Source of the DNA: Stenotrophomonas sp. Iso1 | Lineage (GTDB): Bacteria > Pseudomonadota > Gammaproteobacteria > Xanthomonadales > Xanthomonadaceae | DNA length: 64,000 nucleotides | NCBI RefSeq assembly: GCF_027497995.1 | Contig: NZ_JAODBT010000001.1 | Location: forward strand, 1,700,488-1,764,487 | Direction of reading: 5' to 3' | Part shown: positions 8,822 through 17,699 of the stretch, in pieces | Layout: the number at the start of each line of letters is the position of its first letter | Position numbering within the stretch: the first letter of the stretch is position 1 | Translations under genes and position numbers: made by a program | The notes under the pieces: model-generated | What the model was told of the DNA's origin: nothing | What the model saw: only the letters and a program-made list of their open reading frames with translations | Databases searched by the model: none

Positions 8822-10065
8822 CGTATTCCCCGATCCGGGCTGACCCAGGTAGCGCGCTTGCCGCGCTTTTTGAGCAGGGTCTTGGGCAGTGCCACTACCG
8901 TGGTGCATAGGCTGATCAGCCAGTACGCCATCGGATACCAGATCACCCAGAAGTAATTGCGGCCAACATGGGTTTCATAGCGCCGGTCGATGATCAGGCT
9001 GCTGGCGAACTGTGCCAGACAGACCAATGCGAGTATCACGCCATGCCATTGCGGCAGTACGGTGGCGATGTACAGCTCCGGCGGCAGTGGAATGAATTTG
9101 CCGAGCGCCCACAGCACCAGAATGGCGAGCATGGTGTAGGCCCAGAGCACGCTCAACAGGTACTCAAGCAGGACTCCCCACATGCGCCGCTTGCGCCAAC
9201 TGAACAATGCAAGTGCATGGCGCAGCATGACTTCCACGCCGCCCTGGGCCCAGCGCAGGCGCTGCTTCCACAAGCCGCGCAGGGTTTCGGGCATCAGGAT
9301 GAAGCACAGCGCGTTGGGTTCGTAACGGATATCCCAATGATCCAGCTGCAGACGCCAACTGATGTCGATGTCCTCGGTGATCATGTCATCGGCCCAGTAG
9401 CCGATGCGATGCAGTGCGGTGCGCCGGAAACCGGCGATCACACCGGAGATGGTGAAGATGCGGCCATACACACGTTGGGTGCGTTTGATCATGCCGATGA
9501 TCGAGGAGAACTCGGCCACCTGCAGCCTGCCCAGCAAAGTGGAGCGATTGCGGATGCGTGGATTGCCGGTAACCGCGCCCACGCGGGGGCCGGCAGTCAG
9601 GTGCCACACCATCCAATGCATGGCGTATTCCTCCAGCATCGCATCGCCGTCGATGCACACCAGGTACTCAGAACGGGCCGCCAATGCGCCCATTCGCAAC
9701 GCATTGGCCTTGCCGAGGTTGCGGTCCAGGTGGATCACACGCAGGCGCGGATGCACACGCGCCAACGCGTCCAGACGCGCGCCGGTGTCATCGCTGCTGC
9801 CATCGTTGATGGCGATTACTTCGTAGTCGGGATAGTTCTGCGACAGCGCTGCACCCAGGGTGTCTTCCAGGTTGTCCGCTTCGTTGTGACAGGGAATCAG
9901 GATGCTGGCGAATGGGTATTCCACCATCGGTGGTGGGTCGCTGCGGTCTCGGGCCTTGCGCTCTCGGCGGAAAAAGTAATACAGCCCGCCACACATCCAC
10001 ATGAAGGCCATCACCAGTGGATAGAAGAAGGCGAACTGCAGCAGTCCGTAAAGGATCGGGTGCAT
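8818..10065 (-). CDS. pgaC: Poly-beta-1,6-N-acetyl-D-glucosamine synthase (GT2)
   Basis: PgaC polymerises UDP-GlcNAc into beta-1,6-linked poly-GlcNAc at the inner membrane. The 415-residue protein has an N-terminal membrane segment, a family 2 glycosyltransferase domain with CIDGDA (the DxD motif), TEDID and QRLRWAQGG (the Q-x-x-R-W motif), and three further hydrophobic segments at the C-terminus. The ATG at 10065 is 7 bases after the pgaB stop; an upstream open stretch was not used because it lies inside pgaB. Confidence 0.95.
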   Translation of the reverse strand: MHPILYGLLQFAFFYPLVMAFMWMCGGLYYFFRRERKARDRSDPPPMVEYPFASILIPCHNEADNLEDTLGAALSQNYPDYEVIAINDGSSDDTGARLDALARVHPRLRVIHLDRNLGKANALRMGALAARSEYLVCIDGDAMLEEYAMHWMVWHLTAGPRVGAVTGNPRIRNRSTLLGRLQVAEFSSIIGMIKRTQRVYGRIFTISGVIAGFRRTALHRIGYWADDMITEDIDISWRLQLDHWDIRYEPNALCFILMPETLRGLWKQRLRWAQGGVEVMLRHALALFSWRKRRMWGVLLEYLLSVLWAYTMLAILVLWALGKFIPLPPELYIATVLPQWHGVILALVCLAQFASSLIIDRRYETHVGRNYFWVIWYPMAYWLISLCTTVVALPKTLLKKRGKRATWVSPDRGIR

Positions 10066-10072
10066 GTTCACG

Positions 10073-11980
10073 TTACTTCTCCACGTACGGGAAATTGCGT
10101 ACAGACATGGCCGCGCGGGCATCCTTCAGCGCCGGGCGATCGGCAATGAAGTCATCCGGGTACCAACCCATATGCTTGACGCCCCGTGCCTGGAGGCGAC
10201 GCACGAGGGCACGCAGCTGTTCGCCGGGAATTGGCTTGCCGGTGCGCCAGTCGAGTGTCTGAAGTTCAAACAGCGTGCTGTTGAAGTTGGGATCCTGCAC
10301 ACGCACCGCGTCGACCAAGCGGTCGAGCCAGCGTTCCGGATGGCGGCTTCCTTCCATCCACGGCATCGCCATCAACGCGGTGTGGGTGTAGGCGTGATTG
10401 AACAGGTCCAGACGCTGTGCGAACCAGGCCGAGCTCTGCGGCTCCAGTACGGGCTGCGCATAGAGATTCCGCACCGTGGCCAGCTTGGGGCGCCAACGTT
10501 GGGCAGCGTCACGCAGCTCCAACGTGAAATCGATCAGGGCGCGAGTGCGCGCACCGTCCTCGCCCTCAGCCGGTAGCTGGGTCAGTTCGGTGTCGCGCAG
10601 ATAGGCATCGTCATGGAATAGCAGGCCTTCAAAGTAGGAATTGATGGCCAGGTCTGCGTAGATGTCCTTGATGATCTGCCGCGCTTCCGGTCGTGTGAAA
10701 TCCAGGCGGAAGATGCCATCCGATTCTGGGCTCTGAATTTTCAGAGCCTCGCGGATCGCGGGATCCTTCAACTCATAGCCAAGCACCGGCAGCCACGCAT
10801 AGACCTTTACGTCGGCACGGGTCTTGAGCTGCCATGCCACGCGGTTGAACAGGTCCGCACGCATGGGCAGATGGCGGTTGGGGAAATACAGGGCATCGGC
10901 CGACCCGTTGCCATCGGGGTCAGCGAAGGCCTGCAGATAGACGTGACTGGGACCTACCTGTTTGACCCGCTCGATGAGTGCATCCAGGTTGCGCGCCTGC
11001 TGCTGCGGGTCGTCGTCATACACCATGTCCAAGTCGATCTGCAGCGCACGCACGTTCTGCAATTCGATATCGCGGCGCAGCTCGCGTGCGAGGCTGACGA
11101 CGGTGGGGTTGTCTACCATCAACAGCCGTGCAAGCCCGCCCAGATTGGAGGTTACCGGTGTGCTGCGCCCCTCCAGGTCGAAGGACACGTCCATGCCAAG
11201 CTGCGCGGCAAGCTCGTTGGTGAAGGAGTTGTAGGCAGCATATGGCCAGACGATGGCGCGCGGCTTTGTGCCTGTGTTGTCGGTGATGCGTTGCACGCTG
11301 CGCGCAAGATCATCACGGATACGCTGTTCATAGGCCTGCGGTGTTTCGTAGGCGGCTGCGGCCGGGTCGTAGATGCGGGTGATGACGGCTGGCGTGGAGT
11401 TTCCTTGCGGATTGGATTGCACGCCGTGGTGGAGATTGTCGGTATGGCTGGCGACTTCGATCAATCCGCTGGCCTGCATTTCACGGATCTGCGGCCAGGT
11501 CAGAAAATCATCTGAGGCGAACGGGCGGTAGCCATAGTCAATGCTGCGGCCGGGCGCCATCTCCACGTAATCAGTGATCACGGCGATCAACGCCGGATAG
11601 TTGTAGGCACGTAGCAGCGGGAACACTTTGGTATAGACGCTGCGCAGACCATCGTCGAAGGTCAGCAGCACCGGCTGTGGCGGCAGCGGCTTGCCGCCGC
11701 GTGAGGCCTCGATCAGCTGCGAGAGCGATACCGGGTGATAGCCATGGGTAGACAACCAGTCCAGATGTGCGGCGAAGTTCTGGGTGCTGACCGCATACAG
11801 GTCGGGATCGCCATGACGGACGACATCATCGCGGATGTCGTGGTAACTGATGACCAGCAGGCCATTGTCGGCGGAGTCCAGATTGATATCGGTGCCAGTC
11901 GACGCTTGTGCATGCGCGTTCGTGGCAAGACAGAACAGTGCCAGCAGCCAGCCGGCAAACAGTGTGTGGATGTTGCGCAT
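10073..11980 (-). CDS. pgaB: Poly-beta-1,6-N-acetyl-D-glucosamine N-deacetylase PgaB
   Basis: PgaB partly deacetylates the polymer in the periplasm so that it can be exported. The 635-residue protein has a signal peptide (residues 1-25, ending NAHAQA), a carbohydrate esterase 4 domain with TFDDG at 107-111 and the metal site SHTDNLHHG at 178-186, and a C-terminal glycoside-hydrolase-like domain (GH153 type) with the FHDDAYLRD acidic motif. The only cysteine of the signal region is preceded by ALF, not a lipobox, so unlike E. coli PgaB it seems not to be a lipoprotein. The start at 11980 is 1 base after the pgaA stop. Confidence 0.93.
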   Translation of the reverse strand: MRNIHTLFAGWLLALFCLATNAHAQASTGTDINLDSADNGLLVISYHDIRDDVVRHGDPDLYAVSTQNFAAHLDWLSTHGYHPVSLSQLIEASRGGKPLPPQPVLLTFDDGLRSVYTKVFPLLRAYNYPALIAVITDYVEMAPGRSIDYGYRPFASDDFLTWPQIREMQASGLIEVASHTDNLHHGVQSNPQGNSTPAVITRIYDPAAAAYETPQAYEQRIRDDLARSVQRITDNTGTKPRAIVWPYAAYNSFTNELAAQLGMDVSFDLEGRSTPVTSNLGGLARLLMVDNPTVVSLARELRRDIELQNVRALQIDLDMVYDDDPQQQARNLDALIERVKQVGPSHVYLQAFADPDGNGSADALYFPNRHLPMRADLFNRVAWQLKTRADVKVYAWLPVLGYELKDPAIREALKIQSPESDGIFRLDFTRPEARQIIKDIYADLAINSYFEGLLFHDDAYLRDTELTQLPAEGEDGARTRALIDFTLELRDAAQRWRPKLATVRNLYAQPVLEPQSSAWFAQRLDLFNHAYTHTALMAMPWMEGSRHPERWLDRLVDAVRVQDPNFNSTLFELQTLDWRTGKPIPGEQLRALVRRLQARGVKHMGWYPDDFIADRPALKDARAAMSVRNFPYVEK

Positions 11981-11981
11981 T

Positions 11982-14015
11982 TCATTGCCCCCAGTGGATC
12001 GCGGCATCCATGCCGATATGTCGTTCACGTCGTCCGTCATAAACCGGGCGCGACCAGCTCACGCCATATTCGATGACCTTGCCAATGCCCAACTGCCACT
12101 CATGGCGATAGCTCACCGTGGGTACCAGGGCATTCCCGTAGTCGCGCTGCCAGTAGTTGCCCACTGACACTTCCAATTGCTGATTGAAGTGACGTTCGTA
12201 ACGTTGCCAAGTCTGGTGATCCAGACGCAGCCCCAGTTCGAGTTGGCCATCACGCTCGGGATTGAAATACGGCACGTCGTGGCGACTGCTGCGGCCGAGG
12301 TAGGCATTGCCCAATGCGGTGACCTGAAGTTTCGGTTGGGTCAGCACGCGTTGTTCGATGCCGCTGCTCAGCAGGTCGCGGTTGTTGCCATCGGCGTAAT
12401 GAAAACGACTGGCCCCGGCAGTCCAGCGGGTGCGCTCGCTGTGGCGGTACTCCAGCGCCAGCGCCATGCTGTCGGCATCGATGTCGGCGGCCCGCGCCTG
12501 CATTGACGCTTCTTCATCGTTACGCGCAGCGGTGAGGCCGATGTGCCAATGATCATTGAACTGCCAGCCCATGCCGGCTCGGATACCAACACCGCCAATG
12601 TCGTCGCTGGTGTTATTGAGCAGCAGTTGCCCGTCGAGCTGGTCGTAGCGGTATTGCACGCCACCGCCGACACGCAGCGGGCGCAGTTGTCGTTCCGGAT
12701 AATCGACGCTGCGGCGATCGGCGAATGCCAGCAGGCGCCAGCGATCATCGAGGATGGGTGACAGCAGTTCCACGCCATAACGGCGGTCATCGTTGCCCAG
12801 CGGGGAAACCCCGCTGCCGGAGCTGTGGCCTCCCTGGGCATAGGCATGGGCTTGCCAGCCGCGATGCCAGTTCCAGCTGCGTTGCATGCGTTGCACCACT
12901 GGCTGGGTGGGATACCGACGCAACAGGTCTTCATACAACGGCCGCGCAAGGTCGTCGCGCTGTAGATCCACATAGGCCTCGAACTGGCCCACGCGCGGCT
13001 GCACCTCGCGCGGGTCCTGGGTGTAGGCCATCTGCTGGCGTTCCAGGGCACGGCGTGGCCAGCCACGCATCTGGTAGATCATGCCCAGCGAGGAATGCAA
13101 ACCCCCATTGCCAGGCGCCGCATCGGCAAGATCTTCCAGCGCACGCTGGGCGGTAGGAAGGTCGCCGCTGTAGGCCCGGATCATTGCTAGATTCAGATCG
13201 GCTTCGTAGTGCGCCCAGTTCTGGTACGACTGCTTGGCACCGGCTTGGCGCCGGAACGGGGGTTCTTCTTCGCGCCATTGCTTCAGGAAGTCGATGGCCT
13301 GTCGTGGCTGGCCACTTTCCAGGTAGGCATAGGCCAGTTCGGTACGCACGTCGTCGCGTTCGGGTTCGCTGCGCGAGGCGGCCTGCAGCAAGGGAATCGC
13401 TTCTTCGGGGTGCTGGGTTGCCATCAGCGAATCGCCGACAGCGGGCAACACGTAATCGGGCAGGGCATGGCCTTGCTGTGTCAGTGCACGGTATTCATCG
13501 CGCACCTGTACATGCCGGGCGAGCCGATTGAGCAGTACAAGGCGGTCAAAGCGCACCCGCAACGGGGCGTTGTCGATCGATAGACCGTCCTGCTCCAGCA
13601 GTGCGTGCATCTGCGCCAGCGCGGCTTCGGCTTCATCCAGACGCGTGTCTTCGCTCTTGCCATAGGCCAGGCTCCAGCCCACCCGCTTGGAGAGGTAATT
13701 GGTTTCAAGATGGCGGCGCTGTTCGGCATCGAACAATTGCGGGCGAGCTTGATACAGCTGCCATGCACGCCCAGCGTTGCCAATGTCCGACAACGTCAGG
13801 ACATGTAGCTGATAGAGGAAATCGTCCTGCGGAAACTGCTCTTGCAGACGTTCGATTTCAGTCAGTGCATCCAGCCACTGGCCGTGATCGCGATGCTGGG
13901 CAATTCGTGCCATGGCATCGTCTTTGTTCGAAGCAGCGGCAACACCGCTATTGCTGAGTCCGTATAGCGAACACGCCAAGGCCACGCTCAGGGTGAGCGG
14001 CTTCCACACACGCAT
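11982..14015 (-). CDS. pgaA: Poly-beta-1,6-N-acetyl-D-glucosamine export protein PgaA
   Basis: PgaA is the outer-membrane secretin for the polymer. The 677-residue protein has a signal peptide (cut near GVAAA at 24-28), TPR-like helical repeats over about 30-390 (for example DDAMARIAQH, HPEEAIPLLQAA, RAYSGDLPTAQRALE) and a C-terminal beta-barrel with alternating aromatic strands (residues about 410-677, YRYDQLDGQLLLNNT, SVGNYWQRDYG). It is shorter than E. coli PgaA (807 residues), mainly in the helical part. It is the first gene of pgaABCD and carries a Clp/CRP-type site 43 bases upstream. Confidence 0.92.
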   Translation of the reverse strand: MRVWKPLTLSVALACSLYGLSNSGVAAASNKDDAMARIAQHRDHGQWLDALTEIERLQEQFPQDDFLYQLHVLTLSDIGNAGRAWQLYQARPQLFDAEQRRHLETNYLSKRVGWSLAYGKSEDTRLDEAEAALAQMHALLEQDGLSIDNAPLRVRFDRLVLLNRLARHVQVRDEYRALTQQGHALPDYVLPAVGDSLMATQHPEEAIPLLQAASRSEPERDDVRTELAYAYLESGQPRQAIDFLKQWREEEPPFRRQAGAKQSYQNWAHYEADLNLAMIRAYSGDLPTAQRALEDLADAAPGNGGLHSSLGMIYQMRGWPRRALERQQMAYTQDPREVQPRVGQFEAYVDLQRDDLARPLYEDLLRRYPTQPVVQRMQRSWNWHRGWQAHAYAQGGHSSGSGVSPLGNDDRRYGVELLSPILDDRWRLLAFADRRSVDYPERQLRPLRVGGGVQYRYDQLDGQLLLNNTSDDIGGVGIRAGMGWQFNDHWHIGLTAARNDEEASMQARAADIDADSMALALEYRHSERTRWTAGASRFHYADGNNRDLLSSGIEQRVLTQPKLQVTALGNAYLGRSSRHDVPYFNPERDGQLELGLRLDHQTWQRYERHFNQQLEVSVGNYWQRDYGNALVPTVSYRHEWQLGIGKVIEYGVSWSRPVYDGRRERHIGMDAAIHWGQ

Positions 14016-14049
14016 TGAATCCCCCCGGTACCATCACACAATCCATTAA

Positions 14050-14067
14050 TTGTGACATGAGTCACAA
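14050..14067. promoter_or_regulatory. Perfect CRP/Clp-type operator upstream of pgaA
   Basis: TTGTGACATGAGTCACAA is a palindrome with the consensus TGTGA-N6-TCACA. Its centre is about 43 bases before the pgaA start codon. Clp, the Crp homologue of Xanthomonadaceae, recognises this consensus and is released from DNA by c-di-GMP. On the minus strand a weak promoter (TTAAAT, 16 bases, TAATTT, around 14083-14110) would put the site just downstream of the start point, as expected for a repressor, but the promoter is uncertain. Confidence 0.65.
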
Positions 14068-14171
14068 ATAAGTGTCTGTGAAAATTAGGGGTACAGGGTT
14101 GACATTTAACTATTTGTTAATAATCTGGTCAGAAATGGCCGCACATCCCCGACTTCGCCCGGATGACGCGT

Positions 14172-15371
14172 TTACCAATGATCTTCAAGATGTTGCGGGC
14201 GACAGGCGAACCAAGCGGCGGTGAGCAGCACGATTGCGCAGACGGTCAGGAAGGCAAACGGCAGCATCCAGTCGCCGGTGCGGCCATGCAGCCACCCGAA
14301 CAGCAGGGGCCCCAGGCAGGCGAAGCTGTAGCCAACGCCCTGCATGAAACCCGATAGGGCGGCCGAACCTGCGGGTGTGCGAGTGCGCAGGTTGATCAGG
14401 GTCAGGGCCAGCGGGAACGTGGATGGCCCCAAGCCCAGCAGTGTGGCCCACAGCAACGGCGCGCTCATCGGTGCCCATAGCAGGCCAGCGAAAGCGGTGA
14501 GGTTGATCGTGAAAGCCAGGGCGACGATGGGGAAAGGATTGCGCAGGCGCACAGCGAGTGCCGGCATCAACAGCGACGGCACCAAACCCAGCGCCGAGAA
14601 CACCGCCACGGTCACGCCACCGAAGGCAGGGGACGCCCCCGCTTCGATCATCATCTTCGGCAGCCAGGTGAACATCGAATAGGTGATCAGCGAGGTCATG
14701 CCGAACATCAGCGCCAAGCCCCAGCCCAGCGATGTGCGCCAGACTTTGCCCGGTGCATGGACCGGTGCGTTGTGTGCTTCAGGCGCGCGCGTGCTCCGTG
14801 CCAGCATCAACCACGGCAGCATCGCCGCCAATGAAAGCAACGCCCACATACCCAGTGAGATGCGCCAGTCGTAGGTCTCGGCCATCGGCACGGCGAGCAA
14901 TGCCGGGATCATCGTGCCTGCTTGCAGTACGGTGATGTAAAGCGTGCTCATGGTGCCAACACGGTCAGCGAAGTAGCGCTTCACTAGCGGCGGCACCACC
15001 ACGTTGCCGATGCCCATGCCGGCCAGAGCGACGCCAGAGCCCAGCAGCAGCATGCCGACATTACCGGCGCCTGCGCGAATCAACAGGCCAATGGTGGCCA
15101 GCGCCATGGCCAGCAGAGCCGTGCGCTCCAAGCCGATACGGCGGGTCAGGGCAGGCGTAGACAGGCCAAACAACGCGAATGCAGCGGTCGGCATCATGCC
15201 AAGCACGCCGGTCATGGTGCTGCCGAAATTGAACACCTTCTCCAGCAGGTCCAGTAGCGGCGTCAGCGAAGTGACTGCTGTACGCAGATTGATCGCGGCC
15301 AGCACGATGGCGGCAAATGCCAAGGCGCGCCCGCGCAGGAGAGGCGAGGAGTGGGGTGCGGTGTCCGTCAT
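14172..15371 (-). CDS. MFS transporter of the CynX/NimT (cyanate permease-like) group
   Basis: A 399-residue protein with about 12 hydrophobic segments starting after MTDTAPHSSPLLRG, with an INLRTAVTSLTPLL first helix that is typical of the CynX/NimT/YycB group of the major facilitator superfamily. Members export or import small anions or nitroimidazoles; the substrate here is unknown. The start at 15371 follows GAAGAG at a suitable distance; the longer frame upstream is proline/arginine-rich noncoding translation. It is upstream of pgaA on the same strand but 156 bases away, so it is probably a separate unit. Confidence 0.82.
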   Translation of the reverse strand: MTDTAPHSSPLLRGRALAFAAIVLAAINLRTAVTSLTPLLDLLEKVFNFGSTMTGVLGMMPTAAFALFGLSTPALTRRIGLERTALLAMALATIGLLIRAGAGNVGMLLLGSGVALAGMGIGNVVVPPLVKRYFADRVGTMSTLYITVLQAGTMIPALLAVPMAETYDWRISLGMWALLSLAAMLPWLMLARSTRAPEAHNAPVHAPGKVWRTSLGWGLALMFGMTSLITYSMFTWLPKMMIEAGASPAFGGVTVAVFSALGLVPSLLMPALAVRLRNPFPIVALAFTINLTAFAGLLWAPMSAPLLWATLLGLGPSTFPLALTLINLRTRTPAGSAALSGFMQGVGYSFACLGPLLFGWLHGRTGDWMLPFAFLTVCAIVLLTAAWFACRPQHLEDHW

Positions 15372-15740
15372 GAAATGCTCTTCACGGGTAGTGCCCAGGC
15401 CGGGCCGATAAATGGCGCGCACTGCAGGGGCAGGATACGGCCTGCAGGCGCGGGCCGAGGGGCGGGCGCCTGAAGACTGCGGTGGGGGCGGTGATTGTAC
15501 GCGGGCGTTCGTGAACGCCGATGGCAACGGGCCGTTCCGCAGGGATGCTAAGTGCTGCGGGGCGCAACGCCGGACTTGGAAAACACTCCCGGCGGCTTCC
15601 CGTACTCAACGGATAGGCAGGGCCTTCGCGCTGCTTGGTTCACAGGTGCGACGTCTTTCCTTGGATGCCGCATCCTTGCGTGGTCAGCGACCTGCTTGCC
15701 GGAGTTCTATCCGTCCAAAGCAGGCCGCTGTCTTGTTACT
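15372..15740. other. Intergenic stretch, no gene recognised
   Basis: This 369-base gap between the MFS gene and the end of corA holds only short overlapping frames without Shine-Dalgarno signals or family resemblance. A small hairpin with seven-base arms (GGCGTTC/GAACGCC) lies near 15505-15520. No terminator with a T tract was found for corA. Confidence 0.5.
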
Positions 15741-16709
15741 TCACCGCAACCAGCCTTTGCGCTTGATGTAGATCAGCGGCAGAAGCGCAGCGATCAACGT
15801 CAACATGATCGACATGGTGAAGCCGTGTTTCCAGCTCAGTTCTGGCATCACCGAGAAGTTCATGCCATAGAACGTGGCAACGAGGGTTGGCGGCAGAAAA
15901 ACAGCAGTAATGATGGTGAACACTTTGACGATCTGGTTCTGCTTGATGTTGAGCAGGCCAACCACCGAGTTCTGCAGATAGCGCACCTTGTCATGCTCGA
16001 ATGCGGCATGTTCTTTGACGCCGTTAACATCGGCGATCAGTTCTTGCACCAGTGTTTGGAGTTCCTGTTCGCGTTGGTTGTTTACCTCGCCGTTGAGATA
16101 GCGCACCACGCGCGCCAACGCCAGTTGGCTTTCCAGACAGTTGGAAATCAATTCCTCGCTGTCATTCAGGCCTAGCAGCGTTTCGGTGAGATCGCTGACG
16201 CCCAGTTCGCGGCCTTCACCCGTACTCTGGCCGGAGATCTGGGCGATGGTGGCGGCGGTTTTCTCCAGGTCCAATGCAATGGATTCGATCACTTGGCTGG
16301 TGCTGTCGTTGATGCCGGCCAGGATCATCCGCATCAACGACTTGGCATCCGTTGCTTGCTGCGGGCGTCGTGCCAGGCGCTGCATGGCACGATTGAGTGG
16401 GGTGAAATCAGCCGTGTCGTGCAGCGTTACCAGCAATCTGTCGCCCAGCACGAAGATCACTTTGTGGAACTCCGGCTCGCGCTGCTCGTTTATCGCAACC
16501 AGCTCAGCGAGCAGGTAGACGTACTCTTCGTCTTCGTAAACGCTGGTGTTGCTGAGCTGCGGATCGACGTTGTAGCGGTTGCGTAGTTCGGTCTGTGCGG
16601 CCGGGTCGGATTGGCCGACATCAATCCAGAGAAAGCCTTCGGTAGGCAGGTCGGCGATGCCCTGAACGGTCTGGATGCGGTCTTCGTGACGATAGATGGA
16701 ACGGATCAT
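15741..16709 (-). CDS. corA: Magnesium and cobalt transport protein CorA
   Basis: CorA forms a pentameric inner-membrane channel for Mg2+ and Co2+. The 322-residue protein has a large cytoplasmic N-terminal domain with coiled helices and two C-terminal membrane helices; the YGMN selectivity signature is at residues 281-284, followed by a short periplasmic loop (MPELSWKHG). A GAGGAA motif precedes the ATG. The two small genes upstream on the same strand probably share its transcript. Confidence 0.95.
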   Translation of the reverse strand: MIRSIYRHEDRIQTVQGIADLPTEGFLWIDVGQSDPAAQTELRNRYNVDPQLSNTSVYEDEEYVYLLAELVAINEQREPEFHKVIFVLGDRLLVTLHDTADFTPLNRAMQRLARRPQQATDAKSLMRMILAGINDSTSQVIESIALDLEKTAATIAQISGQSTGEGRELGVSDLTETLLGLNDSEELISNCLESQLALARVVRYLNGEVNNQREQELQTLVQELIADVNGVKEHAAFEHDKVRYLQNSVVGLLNIKQNQIVKVFTIITAVFLPPTLVATFYGMNFSVMPELSWKHGFTMSIMLTLIAALLPLIYIKRKGWLR

Positions 16710-16742
16710 GAGGGGTTCCTCGAAAGCGTTGATTTGTGGGGG

Positions 16743-16991
16743 TCAGCGGGACGGTGCCGATGGCGTCTTGTTGGTGGCCGCTGGCGTGACGGCTTCGGAG
16801 GTGTCGGTGGTGCTTATCTCGCCGTGCGCAGGCGAGGTTGATGAGGTTTTGGTCTCTATCCCTTCAGGCTGGAGATGGTGGATTGCCAGCATTACTGCTG
16901 ACAGCAGGAAGTACAGAGCGACCACGGCCAGAATGACCTCGTTCTCCAGCCGCGATTTTTTGATGGGCGGGCGTTCGTGTTTGATGTTCAT
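16743..16991 (-). CDS. Small single-pass membrane protein, unknown function
   Basis: An 82-residue protein with a charged N-terminus (MNIKHERPPIKKSRLENE), one hydrophobic segment (about residues 20-42) and a Thr/Ser/Pro-rich tail that would be outside. It is not recognised as a known family. The ATG at 16991 is chosen over an in-frame TTG at 16997 because CTGGAGATTGCC lies immediately before it. The same 12-base initiation sequence precedes the next gene upstream. It lies 33 bases before corA and may be linked with Mg2+ transport, which is inference from position only. Confidence 0.65.
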   Translation of the reverse strand: MNIKHERPPIKKSRLENEVILAVVALYFLLSAVMLAIHHLQPEGIETKTSSTSPAHGEISTTDTSEAVTPAATNKTPSAPSR

Positions 16992-17011
16992 AGGCAATCT
17001 CCAGGATCGGG

Positions 17012-17689
17012 TCAGTTGGGGAGCAGGATGTTCAAGCCGACGGTGAGCCAGGGCGCCTGCTGCTGGTCGTCCTGGTGCCCGACGAGCAGGTCAAGGGTTG
17101 TCGTTTGGCCTATCGCGCGACGTACGCCGAATTGGCTGCTGGTGCTGCCGCGGTGGTCGCAGTAGATCTCGCCCAGCAGGGTCCAGCTTTCGGTCAGTAC
17201 CTGCTCCAGTCCAATGCCCGCAGTGATCGAGCCGGAGCCGTCGCGGCTGTCGGACCAGCCCAGGTTTGCGTGCAGAACGGTGTGGCGCTGGTCGTCAATG
17301 GCAAAGCTGGCGGGGAGGTTGAGGTTCCAGCCGTCCAGGCGATTGTTGGCCCCGTTCCACGTGGCCCCGAACGAAGCGCCAACGCCCCATGCATGCTGGT
17401 CGAAATCCCGGAACAGACGCTTCAGTCCCAGGGTGGCGAGCGGCCCATGTGAGGAGTGGGTGTCATGGCTTAGACCAAGGCCTACCTCGGTGTTGGCCCA
17501 GTTGCAGGCGGGCACGGCAGTGAGCTCCTGGCCTGGCGCGTAAACGCGCGCCCACGTTTCAGCCTGGCAGTGGCCGTGTGGAGTGATGGTTGCGTCATCT
17601 ATCAGCAGGCTGGCGCCCGCCCATGCTGTAGCGGATTGGATGAAAAGCGAGGCCGCCACAGCGGCAGAAAGTACGCATTGCAAGGACAT
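17012..17689 (-). CDS. Putative outer-membrane beta-barrel protein
   Basis: A 225-residue protein with a clear signal peptide (MSLQCVLSAAVAASLFIQ then SATAWAG) and a body of alternating hydrophobic/polar strands (HAWGVGASFGATWNG, HTVLHANLGWSD, SWTLLGEIYCDHRG), ending in ILLPN. This fits a small outer-membrane barrel; no enzyme motif is seen. Two cysteines near the N-terminus of the mature part (HGHCQAE, VPACNW) may form a disulphide. It starts the operon that ends with corA. Confidence 0.65.
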   Translation of the reverse strand: MSLQCVLSAAVAASLFIQSATAWAGASLLIDDATITPHGHCQAETWARVYAPGQELTAVPACNWANTEVGLGLSHDTHSSHGPLATLGLKRLFRDFDQHAWGVGASFGATWNGANNRLDGWNLNLPASFAIDDQRHTVLHANLGWSDSRDGSGSITAGIGLEQVLTESWTLLGEIYCDHRGSTSSQFGVRRAIGQTTTLDLLVGHQDDQQQAPWLTVGLNILLPN

Positions 17690-17699
17690 TGGCAATCTC

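Noticed and set aside
8968-10149. A 393-codon open frame on the plus strand
   Set aside because: Antisense to pgaC; pgaC has all GT2 motifs and operon context.
14163-14357. A 64-codon plus-strand frame downstream of the TTGACA/TAATCT element
   Set aside because: It is antisense to the MFS gene without a ribosome site; kept only as a possible noncoding transcript.
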